From contig JBCBKL010000024.1 of NCBI GenBank assembly GCA_038521825.1, positions 1 through 51,546 on the forward strand: a DNA stretch of 51,546 bases. Reading direction: 5' to 3'. Position 1 is the stretch's first letter, and every line of letters begins with the position of its first letter. Positions 18,229 to 26,552 of the stretch are shown in pieces. Made by a program: the position numbers and the translations under genes. The stretch is from JBCBKL01 sp038521825. GTDB lineage: Bacteria; Pseudomonadota; Alphaproteobacteria; Rhodobacterales; Rhodobacteraceae. The notes below the pieces were generated by a model. It was not told the origin of the DNA. It searched no databases and was given only the letters and a program-made list of their open reading frames with translations.

Positions 18229-19578
18229 ATGAAAGACGACAACTTTCTGCGCGCAAACAACGCCAAACATCTGTGGCACCCGATGGGCCATCCGGGTGAG
18301 GCAAAACAGCATGCGCCAACCATCATTACCAAGGCCGAAGGATCGATCATCGAGGATATCGACGGGCATCAAACCGTCGACGCCGTTGGCGGCCTTTGGT
18401 GTGCAAATCTTGGCTATTCTAACGAGGCGGTGAAAGAGGCGATTGCCCGCCAGCTCTATGAGTTGCCTTATTACTCGGCTTTTGCCGGTACAACGAATCC
18501 CATGGCGATCGAGGCGTCTTATGCCGTTCGCGAATTCTTTGCAGAGGACGGGATGGCCCGGGTGTTCTTCACCTCTGGCGGATCGGACAGCGTTGAGACT
18601 TGCCTGCGGCTGGCCCGGCAGTATCACCGGTTGCGCGGCGAGCCCGGCCGTACCAAGTTCCTGAGCCTTAAGAAGGGGTATCACGGCACGCATTTTGGCG
18701 GCGCCTCGGTGAATGGGAACAACCGGTTCCGTGTGAACTATGAACCGTTGATGCCAGGGTGTTTCCACCTCCCAAGTCCGTACACCTACCGCAATCCCTT
18801 TAACGAAACTGACCCCGCAAAGCTCGCTCAACTCATCGCGCAGGCGATGGATGACGAGGTTGCATTCCAGGGTGCCGGTTCGATCGCGGCCTTCATCATG
18901 GAGCCCATTCAGGGAGCCGGTGGAGTGATCGTGCCCGACGCTAGTCTTATGGGGCTGTTGCGCGAGATCTGCGATCGCCATGGCATCCTGTTCATCGCTG
19001 ATGAAGTCATTACCGGTTTCGGTCGCACGGGCGACTGGTCGGGATCGCGCCACTGGGGTGTCAAGCCGGATATGATGTGCTGCGCTAAGGGCATCACCTC
19101 GGCCTATTTCCCTGTTGGGGCCGCGCTGGTCAGTGATGCCGTGGCGGACGTGTTCGAGACGGCGGGGCCCGATGCGGCGGTATTCCACGGCTATACGTAC
19201 TCCGCACATCCCGTTGGTTCGGCGGCTGTGGTTGCGTGCCTTGAAGAGACGCTTCGGCTGGATACCAAAACCAACGCAGCGGCCCGAGGCACTCAACTTT
19301 TTGAAGGCGTGACGGAACTCGCAGATCGCTTTGATATCATCGGCGACGTCCGCGGCGGTCATGGCCTTATGACGGGTGTCGAAATTGTCTCGGATCAGTC
19401 CAGCAAGACGCCCATGGATAACGACACAATGAAGCGTATCCACAAAGCAGCATATGAGGCTGGTGTGATGGTTCGGCTGGGCACGAACAACATCATGATG
19501 TCGCCACCCTTGATCGTCACCGGGGATGAGGTTGCCCGTGTGCTCAGTGGTCTTGAGGCCGGCCTGCAGGCGGCCTAA
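18229..19578 (+). CDS. Class III PLP aminotransferase (omega-amino acid:pyruvate type)
   Basis: A 449-residue aminotransferase of the omega-amino acid:pyruvate / taurine:pyruvate group. Visible marks are NNAKHLWHPMGHP at the start, the phosphate loop SGGSDSVETCLRLAR, KKGYHGTHFGG, IMEPIQGAGGVIVP, the Asp in ADEVITGFGRTG, and the PLP Lys in CCAKGITSAY. The amino donor cannot be read. Position between a purine permease and puuD suggests a link to nitrogen recovered from urate, or glyoxylate as acceptor, but this is inference. Its ribosome binding site lies in a strong hairpin. Confidence 0.88.
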   Translation: MKDDNFLRANNAKHLWHPMGHPGEAKQHAPTIITKAEGSIIEDIDGHQTVDAVGGLWCANLGYSNEAVKEAIARQLYELPYYSAFAGTTNPMAIEASYAVREFFAEDGMARVFFTSGGSDSVETCLRLARQYHRLRGEPGRTKFLSLKKGYHGTHFGGASVNGNNRFRVNYEPLMPGCFHLPSPYTYRNPFNETDPAKLAQLIAQAMDDEVAFQGAGSIAAFIMEPIQGAGGVIVPDASLMGLLREICDRHGILFIADEVITGFGRTGDWSGSRHWGVKPDMMCCAKGITSAYFPVGAALVSDAVADVFETAGPDAAVFHGYTYSAHPVGSAAVVACLEETLRLDTKTNAAARGTQLFEGVTELADRFDIIGDVRGGHGLMTGVEIVSDQSSKTPMDNDTMKRIHKAAYEAGVMVRLGTNNIMMSPPLIVTGDEVARVLSGLEAGLQAA

Positions 19579-19692
19579 CCGTATTCTTCAAAGTGAAAGC
19601 AAAAGCAGCCGAAGGGGTTGGTTGCGTCCGCATATCACCTTTTCCCCGGTCCTGTGCGGCTATAGCGTGACCCCAAAAAGAGGAAGCCGCGA

Positions 19693-20913
19693 ATGTACGA
19701 CCTCGCCGCCTTTGGCGCATGGATTGAGTTTGCCGTCCGGTGGCTCCACGTCATCACCGGTATCGCCTGGATCGGGTCGTCATTCTATTTCATAGCGCTC
19801 GATCTTGGTTTGCACCGCGACCGCGCACTGAGCTCTGGTGCAGATGGTGAGCAATGGCAGGTCCACGGCGGCGGATTTTACCACATTCAGAAATACCTAG
19901 TCGCCCCCGAACAGATGCCGGACGATCTTGTCTGGTTCAAATGGGAAAGCTATGCGACGTGGCTGAGCGGCTTTGCCCTGCTCGCGTTGGTCTACTATCT
20001 CGGCGCGGAGTTCTATCTCATCGACCCCGAGGTTTTGGACCTTGACCGCTGGCAGGCCATCGGCATTTCCATTCTGTCTTTGGCTCTTGGATGGGTTGTC
20101 TACGACCAGCTCTGCAAAAGCCCTTTAGGTGAGGACAGCACCACACTGATGATCATCCTGTTCGCGGTTCTCGTCGCGATGGCCTATTTCTACTCTTCCG
20201 TCTTCACCGGCCGTGGCGCGCTTTTGCATCTTGGCGCCTTCACCGCCACCATCATGACGGCGAATGTTGCTCACATCATCATACCGAACCAGCGGATCGT
20301 CGTCGCAGATCTGATTGCCGGGCGGACGCCAGATGCGAAGTACGGCAAGATTGCCAAACAGCGTTCAACGCACAACAACTATCTCACGTTGCCCGTCATC
20401 TTCCTGATGCTCAGCAATCACTATCCCCTGTCATTCGGAACGGAGTATGCGTGGCTCATCGGCAGCCTTGTCTTTCTGATGGGCGTGACGATCCGGCACT
20501 GGTTCAACACCGTGCACGCCCGCAAGGGCCATCCGCATTGGACATGGGCCGCCACCGCCCTGATCTTTATCGCGATCATGTGGCTGAGCACGGCACCAAT
20601 GGCGCAAGACCAGAACGAAGAGATTACCAGCGGGAGCAAGTTCACATCGACCGATGGTTTCGAAGCGGTCCATGATATCGTGCTTGGGCGGTGCAGCATG
20701 TGTCACGCTGCCGAACCCACCTGGGACGGCCTGCTTTGGGCGCCCAAGGGAGTGGTGCTTGAGACCCAAGCCGATATCGCTCGCAGCGCTCGTGAAATAT
20801 ATCTTCAGGCCGGACTGAGCCACGCGATGCCCCCCGCCAATCTGAGCTATATGGAGCCGGGCGAACGGGCGCAGATCGTCGCCTGGTACCAAGCGGCGAT
20901 GCGCCAGCAATAG
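19693..20913 (+). CDS. puuD: Membrane-bound urate oxidase with C-terminal cytochrome c domain
   Basis: A 406-residue PuuD-type urate hydroxylase that converts urate to 5-hydroxyisourate and probably passes electrons to the respiratory chain. Residues 1 to about 300 have eight or so membrane segments, beginning with RWLHVITGIAWIGSSFYFI, with conserved His residues in NVAHIIIPNQ and THNNYL. The C-terminal part carries a heme c motif, CSMCH, with a candidate Met ligand in HAMPPANLSYM. The ribosome binding site AGAGGA (19679-19684) is well placed and a -10-like TATAGC lies at 19661-19666. It supplies the substrate of UraH. Confidence 0.93.
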   Translation: MYDLAAFGAWIEFAVRWLHVITGIAWIGSSFYFIALDLGLHRDRALSSGADGEQWQVHGGGFYHIQKYLVAPEQMPDDLVWFKWESYATWLSGFALLALVYYLGAEFYLIDPEVLDLDRWQAIGISILSLALGWVVYDQLCKSPLGEDSTTLMIILFAVLVAMAYFYSSVFTGRGALLHLGAFTATIMTANVAHIIIPNQRIVVADLIAGRTPDAKYGKIAKQRSTHNNYLTLPVIFLMLSNHYPLSFGTEYAWLIGSLVFLMGVTIRHWFNTVHARKGHPHWTWAATALIFIAIMWLSTAPMAQDQNEEITSGSKFTSTDGFEAVHDIVLGRCSMCHAAEPTWDGLLWAPKGVVLETQADIARSAREIYLQAGLSHAMPPANLSYMEPGERAQIVAWYQAAMRQQ

Positions 20914-20964
20914 GGCTCGATCACTTCTGGCAGAATCGTTGGTGATCATGCTAGATTTCGATGC

Positions 20965-22773
20965 ATGGCCGCTCCGAACCGCAATATAGGCGATAGTCGC
21001 CCTCGAATCCGGCAGCTTGACGAAAGCGCGATCAACCGGATCGCTGCGGGTGAAGTGGTTGAACGCCCCGCCTCGGCCGTCAAGGAACTGGTCGAGAATG
21101 CTATTGATGCGGGTGCAACGCGCATCGGCATCGACATAGCGGATGGCGGCAAGACCCTGATCCGCGTCACTGACAACGGCTGTGGTATTGCGCCCTCCGA
21201 CCTCCCCCTTGCCCTCAGTCGGCATGCGACGTCGAAAATCGATGGCTCTGACCTGCTGAACATCCACACATTCGGCTTTCGGGGTGAGGCGCTGCCATCG
21301 TTGGGCGCGGTCGGCCGTCTGACGATATCGAGCCGCGTTGAGGGGTTGGACGGGGCTGAGATTGGTGTAGCGGGCGGCGCGGTCGGCCCGGTCCGGCCAA
21401 CGGCTTTGAATGGCGGCACGATCGTCACACTGACTGATCTGTTTCATGCCACACCGGCGCGTCTTAAGTTCCTGCGGACCGATCGGGCCGAGGCGCAAGC
21501 GATCACTGATGTCGTCAAAAGGCTCGCCATGGCAGAGCCGCGTGTTCGCTTCGAATTGCGAGACCTGAGTGCCGATCAGATCCGGATAGTCTTTGAAGTA
21601 GAGGCGCAGCAGGGTGATCCGGTTTCTGCGCTCAAGGGGCGGCTGAAAGGCATTCTTGGGTCCGACTTCGCGCAAAACACGATTGCGCTCGATACCGAAC
21701 GCGACGGCCTGCACCTGACCGGCTTTGCGAGTTTGCCGACCTACTCCAGGGGCGCCGCAGTCGCGCAGCACTTCTTTGTTAACGGGCGTCCCGTGCGTGA
21801 CAAATTGTTCATCGGTGCATTCCGGGCCGCCTATTCCGACTTTCTGAGCCGGGATCGCCATCCGGTCGGCGCGCTCTTTGTCGATTGCGATCCGACCCTG
21901 GTGGATGTGAACGTGCATCCGGCGAAGTCCGAAGTGCGGTTCCGCGACCCGGGTGTTGCGCGCGGGCTCATCGTTTCTGGCTTGCGCCATGGACTTGCCA
22001 ATGCCGGTCATCGCGCGTCAACCACGGTTGCGGATGCCGCGCTTGGTGCCTTTCAGACCGGATCCGACACTTCCCGGGTTTATCAGATGGATCGCCCCTT
22101 CCTGGGGCCGCGTCCGGCTCCGACGTTTTCGGAAATGCCGGCCTCCTTCAGCGGGCAGGTTGTTGAGGGCCTGCCGGCAGAGGAGGTCGAAGATCTGCCT
22201 TTGGGCGTGGCCCGTGCGCAGGTCCACGAAAACTACATCATTGCGCAGACATCCAAGGGCGTCGTCATTGTCGATCAACACGCCGCACATGAGCGGATCG
22301 TCTATGAAAAGCTCAAATCCTACCGGGCTGAGAACGGGGTGCCGGCTCAGACCCTTCTTGTCCCCGATATCGTTGATCTTACCCAGGGCCAATGCGCCGC
22401 TCTTCTCGCCCATGCCGATGCGCTGGAGAACCTCGGGCTTTGGATCGAGCCGTTCGGCGGCAGTAGCATCGCCGTTCGTGGCACCCCGGCCATCCTTGGT
22501 GAGATAGATACCAAGCAGCTGATTGCAGACATCCTCGATGAATTGGCTGATCTGGGTAGCAGCACGAAGGTGATCGAGAGCATTGATGCCATTCTCAGCC
22601 GCATGGCTTGTCATGGATCCGTGCGTTCCGGCCGCAGGCTGCGGGCCGAGGAAATGAACGCATTGCTCCGTGACATGGAGGCGACCCCGCACTCCGGCCA
22701 ATGCAACCATGGCCGCCCGACCTATGTCGAGCTGCAACTCAAAGATATCGAAAGGTTGTTTGGCCGGACATGA
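20965..22773 (+). CDS. mutL: DNA mismatch repair protein MutL
   Basis: A 602-residue protein. The N-terminal GHKL ATPase has ELVENAIDAGAT, DNGCGI and TFGFRGEALPSLGAVG. A linker of about 70 residues follows. The C-terminal domain contains DQHAAHERIVYE, which fits the metal-dependent endonuclease motif of MutL from organisms without MutH; ACHGSVR and GQCNHGRPT complete the nuclease site. It therefore probably nicks the strand itself. It overlaps rmuC by ATGA, an arrangement that groups two DNA maintenance genes. Confidence 0.96.
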   Translation: MAAPNRNIGDSRPRIRQLDESAINRIAAGEVVERPASAVKELVENAIDAGATRIGIDIADGGKTLIRVTDNGCGIAPSDLPLALSRHATSKIDGSDLLNIHTFGFRGEALPSLGAVGRLTISSRVEGLDGAEIGVAGGAVGPVRPTALNGGTIVTLTDLFHATPARLKFLRTDRAEAQAITDVVKRLAMAEPRVRFELRDLSADQIRIVFEVEAQQGDPVSALKGRLKGILGSDFAQNTIALDTERDGLHLTGFASLPTYSRGAAVAQHFFVNGRPVRDKLFIGAFRAAYSDFLSRDRHPVGALFVDCDPTLVDVNVHPAKSEVRFRDPGVARGLIVSGLRHGLANAGHRASTTVADAALGAFQTGSDTSRVYQMDRPFLGPRPAPTFSEMPASFSGQVVEGLPAEEVEDLPLGVARAQVHENYIIAQTSKGVVIVDQHAAHERIVYEKLKSYRAENGVPAQTLLVPDIVDLTQGQCAALLAHADALENLGLWIEPFGGSSIAVRGTPAILGEIDTKQLIADILDELADLGSSTKVIESIDAILSRMACHGSVRSGRRLRAEEMNALLRDMEATPHSGQCNHGRPTYVELQLKDIERLFGRT

Positions 22774-24017
22774 TTGAAATTGGCGGGCAACTCTACAATC
22801 TGGGCGATCCAATGGTGGTCGGAGTTGTGGTGGGCGCCGGAATAGTGCTGCTTTTCCTGATCCTGCTTGTTCTTGCGGTTCGCGCCGCAGCTCGGTCCGC
22901 TAGGATGGCGGAACCCCTCGCCCGCAATCTGGGGGTCCTGTCTCAAAACGTCCAATCGCTGTCGATGGGCCAAGAGCAACTGCGCGGTGGTCTGCAGACG
23001 GTTTCCGATACGCAAACCAATGCCCAGGCGCAGGTAATCCAAACCGTCGAGGCAAGGCTTGCCACGGTGCAACAACAGATGCAGGACAGGCTGGCAGACA
23101 ATGCGATGCGATCCCAGCGGTCCCTCACAGAGATGCAGGAGCGGATGCGGGAAAGCCTGCATGGCTCGGCCAAGCAGACCACGACATCCCTGACACAGCT
23201 GCAGGAACGGTTGGCGGCCATCGACAAGGCGCAGGACAATATCACCAAGCTGTCCGGCGATGTGCTGAGCCTGCAGGATATCCTTGCCAACAAGCAAACG
23301 CGCGGTGCCTTCGGTGAGATCCAGTTGCGCGATATCCTGTCAAAGGCGTTGCCATCGAACAGCTATGCTTGGCAGCCCACGCTGTCGAACGGCAAACGGG
23401 CCGATTGCCTGATCCAACTGCCAAACCCACCAGGCCCGATCGTGGTCGACAGCAAGTTCCCCCTGGAAGCGTACGAAGCCATGCGCCGGGCCGAGACTGA
23501 CGCAGCGCTGAAGGCAGCGGTCACTCAGTTTAAGGCGGCTGTCCGCAAACACATTCGCGACATCGCCGACAAATACATCATTGACGGCGAAACGGCTGAT
23601 GGAGCGCTGATGTTTCTGCCATCCGAGGCGGTCTATGCTGAGCTGCATGCCTCATTCACCGATCTGGTGCGCGAAAGCTTTAATGCGCGGGTCTGGATCG
23701 TGTCACCCACAACCTGCATGGCGACGCTAAACACCATGCGCGCGATCCTGAAGGACGCCCAGATGCGCGAGCAGGCTGGGGCGATCCGAAAGACCCTCAG
23801 ACAATTGCACCGTGACGTCGAAATCGTGGGCGAGCGGGTCGCGAAGCTGGATCAGCACTTCCGCCAGGCGCGAGAGGATGTCGAAGGGATTGGCATAGCC
23901 GCCGAGCGCGCTGGCAAGCGCGCTGCCCGCCTTGACAGTTTTGACTTTGAAGAGTTGGAGCCGTCAGATCCGGGTGTCGTCCCAATTGGGATCAAGGACG
24001 GCTCAAAGGGCCGCTAG
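22770..24017 (+). CDS. rmuC: DNA recombination protein RmuC
   Basis: A 415-residue protein with an N-terminal membrane segment (about residues 15-40), a long coiled coil rich in Gln, Ala and Leu (about 60-185), and the RmuC domain with RGAFGEIQLRDIL and the nuclease-like VVDSKFPLEAYEAM. RmuC proteins limit inversions at short repeats; the fold suggests a PD-(D/E)XK-type nuclease. The ATG at 22770 overlaps the mutL stop; the frame from 22701 merely reads through mutL. The stop overlaps the convergent DUF1523 gene by 4 bases. Confidence 0.94.
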   Translation: MIEIGGQLYNLGDPMVVGVVVGAGIVLLFLILLVLAVRAAARSARMAEPLARNLGVLSQNVQSLSMGQEQLRGGLQTVSDTQTNAQAQVIQTVEARLATVQQQMQDRLADNAMRSQRSLTEMQERMRESLHGSAKQTTTSLTQLQERLAAIDKAQDNITKLSGDVLSLQDILANKQTRGAFGEIQLRDILSKALPSNSYAWQPTLSNGKRADCLIQLPNPPGPIVVDSKFPLEAYEAMRRAETDAALKAAVTQFKAAVRKHIRDIADKYIIDGETADGALMFLPSEAVYAELHASFTDLVRESFNARVWIVSPTTCMATLNTMRAILKDAQMREQAGAIRKTLRQLHRDVEIVGERVAKLDQHFRQAREDVEGIGIAAERAGKRAARLDSFDFEELEPSDPGVVPIGIKDGSKGR

Positions 24018-24658
24018 TTTGCCCGCCAGGTGTCAAGCCAGCGCCGGATACGATTGCGGCGATCATCGACTGCGTCGCCAGCCGCTTCCCAGCTGTCAGT
24101 GATCTCTTCCAGCGTTGGATCAATCCGATTGCGACGGAACCTTAGCCAGCGCACTCGGATGGCCCAATAGAGGGCTGCAAGAACGGCCAGGATCAGGATG
24201 TTCACCCACGGGATGATCCTTACATCAGGGCCTTCGACCTCCCATATCGCGACCGCGTTCGGAAAGATCGATAGAAATTCGTTACGCCAGCCGTAGTGCC
24301 GGATCGCGTGCCATTTTGGGTTTTCGCGGGTCGAGATGCCGTCGTTGGCTTCGGTATAAAGGTTGGCCGTGTCGAACTTGTAGTAGGGCGGCCATCCCCA
24401 GCCGGTATCCTCGTTGCGATAGACCATCGGGCGCCCGTTGGCGCGGACAGTCTGGATGAACTGGACATCGCGATTGATCAGACCCTCCGACTGGGTGTCG
24501 GGCACCGACCAGAATATGCGGGTCCAGTCGCCCAGCTCTTGCCGTTCTTCGTAGGTGTTGACGATGCGGACAATGTCGGTCTGGGGCAGGGTATAGTGCA
24601 GAAATGCCACCACGAAGGTCCAGAAGACCACGAAAAAGGACCATCTTAGATAACGCAT
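24014..24658 (-). CDS. DUF1523 family membrane protein (last gene of the eight-gene operon)
   Basis: A 214-residue protein. The N-terminal membrane segment is followed by HYTLPQTDIVRIVNTYEERQ, typical of DUF1523. The central part (residues 40-140) is probably periplasmic and rich in aromatic residues. A second membrane segment lies near residues 146-166, and the tail is charged and cytoplasmic (RRNRIRRWLDTWRAN). Function is unknown. It starts 14 bases after the 88-residue membrane protein, and all upstream genes to 31046 run the same way. Confidence 0.8.
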   Translation of the reverse strand: MRYLRWSFFVVFWTFVVAFLHYTLPQTDIVRIVNTYEERQELGDWTRIFWSVPDTQSEGLINRDVQFIQTVRANGRPMVYRNEDTGWGWPPYYKFDTANLYTEANDGISTRENPKWHAIRHYGWRNEFLSIFPNAVAIWEVEGPDVRIIPWVNILILAVLAALYWAIRVRWLRFRRNRIDPTLEEITDSWEAAGDAVDDRRNRIRRWLDTWRAN

Positions 24659-24672
24659 ATCCGGCGCCCCCC

Positions 24673-24939
24673 TCAGGCGAAATTCGTCAGGTAGATGATA
24701 AGGCAGATCAGGGTGATAGGCACGACGTAAACACCAAGAATGAGTTTGCGCCGGAGTGAGGTGTCGTATTCCCGCAGGCCATCCTGGACAAAGGTCTCGC
24801 GCGGGGTCTCGATGCCACCCTCATCCCATTCCGCCTCCAGCTTGTCTCGTCTGGCCGCCCGCGAATAAAGCGACAGACAAACATAGATCACCGTCAGAAC
24901 GACGAAGACCATCAACAGGATACGGAGTGCGCCAAGCAT
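24673..24939 (-). CDS. Small membrane protein, unknown function
   Basis: An 88-residue protein with two predicted membrane segments, about residues 4-24 and 64-85, separated by a charged cytoplasmic or periplasmic loop (AARRDKLEAEWDEGG). I do not recognise a family. It begins 3 bases after the stop of the 437-residue gene and ends 14 bases before the DUF1523 start, so it is part of the operon. Its small size and hairpin topology would suit an accessory subunit of a membrane complex, which is inference. Confidence 0.75.
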   Translation of the reverse strand: MLGALRILLMVFVVLTVIYVCLSLYSRAARRDKLEAEWDEGGIETPRETFVQDGLREYDTSLRRKLILGVYVVPITLICLIIYLTNFA

Positions 24940-24942
24940 GCT

Positions 24943-26256
24943 TTATCTCCCAACCGCGCCCCAGGGGCCGACACGTTCAATGATATCCTGCGGCTCTTCC
25001 ATCGGCGCTTCGCGCCCGAATAGTTGCGCACGCGCCCCGGCCTTGTCGACCGCGTATTCGGCCGCAAGGTAATCTGCTACATATTCCTTTTTTGCTTCGG
25101 GCCAGTCTGTATAGAGCCGATAGAATAGTTCCTTGTGGCAGATAAATACCTGTCTGACATCTTTCGGGGTCAGCTCTGCCAGCAACATGTTCACCAGATC
25201 GGCATCAGTGTGGTCGGCTGCGCGAAGGGTGTAGAAGTAAGCGGGATGCTCCGATGAGATTTGGGGCCACTTGCCGCTGTTTTCGGCCCAGTTCACCAGT
25301 CGCCACAGTGCGTCATACTCTTCAGGGATCAGATCGGCATGCCGCCGCGCCATGCGGCGTAAGTCGCGGCGCGTCGTTCCGCTCAGGTCATTCCCGGAGG
25401 CGGTGATGGCGTTGATGAGAATGAAATCCATCTTTTGACGTAGCACCGCGCCCGCATCTATACCCCGCGCCTTGACGATCGGTTCGACCAGTCCGTTTTC
25501 ATCCAGAAAGCGGGCGAGCGCATTCCGGTCGCTGATCGGGATCGTATCGAGCCCATCGACTGTCTTTGCGACAGAGACGTTGCCCGGTGAGGCCACATCC
25601 CGAAAGATGTAAAGGCCGCCATAATGCGCAGTCCAAAAATTCTTCTGCTCGAACTCCTGCGACTTGAGCGAAATCGGGTTGCGCGAGATGTCGCCCGTTT
25701 GGCTAGACAGTTGGATCATCTCACCGATGAGTACATCGTCAAACCACGCGTCGTCGTCCTGCAGGAAATGGTTGATTTTTGCTTCCAGCTCCTTGGCGAT
25801 ACGGACCGTACCCCGTGTCGAGTCAGCCTCGACCGTGATGGCCTGGATATCGAGGAGCTGCGCCGGTTCCTTCAGGCGATAGACACTGTTCACGAGTTCC
25901 CCTGCCACGGCATCGCGGGCCGTGAGCGCAAAGAGCGCCGCTTCGTTGTCTTCGATGAAATGCCGCAGGATGTGGCGCGAGGTCGAGAATTTGGCGTTAA
26001 GGAGCGGGCAGCGTTTCTGCTCGGTCGACAGGAGGATGAACTGTCGGTTTACGCCGTTTGGGTTGAGATAAAGATCATCGCCCAGCTCGTGCCCGATCTC
26101 AGGCGCATAACCTGAGATGTCGATGTGGAAATCGGTCAGGCCGGTGCGTTTCCCCGTTAGGTGTTCCAGCGCCCGATTATAGCGGTCGACCAAAACGGGC
26201 GAGGCCACGTGAAACAAGTTCCCGAACATGAGGCCGCGCTGGATAAGCCGCTTCAT
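24943..26256 (-). CDS. DUF6638-like protein, unknown function
   Basis: A 437-residue soluble protein with no signal peptide or membrane segment. It starts MKRLIQRGLMFGNLFHVASP and has recognisable stretches GLTDFHIDISGYAPEIG and SRDIS-like polar regions, but no enzymatic motif was seen. I recall such proteins from Rhodobacteraceae under the name DUF6638; this was not checked. It overlaps the 99-residue membrane protein by 4 bases and is followed 3 bases later by the 88-residue membrane protein. Its place next to an AAA+ ATPase suggests a partner or substrate adaptor. Confidence 0.78.
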   Translation of the reverse strand: MKRLIQRGLMFGNLFHVASPVLVDRYNRALEHLTGKRTGLTDFHIDISGYAPEIGHELGDDLYLNPNGVNRQFILLSTEQKRCPLLNAKFSTSRHILRHFIEDNEAALFALTARDAVAGELVNSVYRLKEPAQLLDIQAITVEADSTRGTVRIAKELEAKINHFLQDDDAWFDDVLIGEMIQLSSQTGDISRNPISLKSQEFEQKNFWTAHYGGLYIFRDVASPGNVSVAKTVDGLDTIPISDRNALARFLDENGLVEPIVKARGIDAGAVLRQKMDFILINAITASGNDLSGTTRRDLRRMARRHADLIPEEYDALWRLVNWAENSGKWPQISSEHPAYFYTLRAADHTDADLVNMLLAELTPKDVRQVFICHKELFYRLYTDWPEAKKEYVADYLAAEYAVDKAGARAQLFGREAPMEEPQDIIERVGPWGAVGR

Positions 26257-26552
26257 CTCTCAGCCTCCCTTGACAAGCGATATACGAAAACGGCGCTTAG
26301 AACGAGCAGCGGCAAGGCGAATGCGCGATAGGTCACCTGAGCGTTAAAGCCGAAGTAGGCTGCGTAACTGCCGCCGAATAAAAGCAAGGATTCTTCAAAG
26401 TCTTCACCGGCAAAACCGCTCAATGATCGAATGAGAAAATCGCTCAAGAACACGACAAGCACCGCTATCAAGTAACCTGACGTTGCCAATGAGCGCGGGA
26501 CTGCGAAGCCCACTATCAAAGCCAACACGCCTGATACGATGGGCAATGTCAT
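26253..26552 (-). CDS. Small membrane protein, unknown function
   Basis: A 99-residue protein with three to four hydrophobic segments (about residues 5-20, 24-45, 54-70 and 74-92) and a short basic end. It lies between the AAA+ ATPase and the DUF6638-like gene, overlapping each by 4 bases, so its translation is coupled to both. No family was recognised. The conserved coupling argues for a fixed ratio with the ATPase and a role in anchoring the complex to the membrane, which is inference. Confidence 0.78.
   Translation of the reverse strand: MTLPIVSGVLALIVGFAVPRSLATSGYLIAVLVVFLSDFLIRSLSGFAGEDFEESLLLFGGSYAAYFGFNAQVTYRAFALPLLVLSAVFVYRLSREAER

Noticed and set aside
18184..19443. A 419-residue minus-strand frame opposite the aminotransferase
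   Set aside because: Antisense shadow; the plus strand has a full set of PLP-enzyme motifs.
19656..19690. Inverted repeat GCGGCT/AGCCGC around the SD of puuD, at first read as a third SD hairpin
   Set aside because: A -10-like TATAGC overlaps the left arm, so the left arm is probably not transcribed.
20431..22011. A 526-residue minus-strand frame across puuD and mutL
   Set aside because: It mirrors two genes with clear family motifs, contains no recognisable domain and has no ribosome binding site; long antisense frames are common in GC-rich coding DNA.
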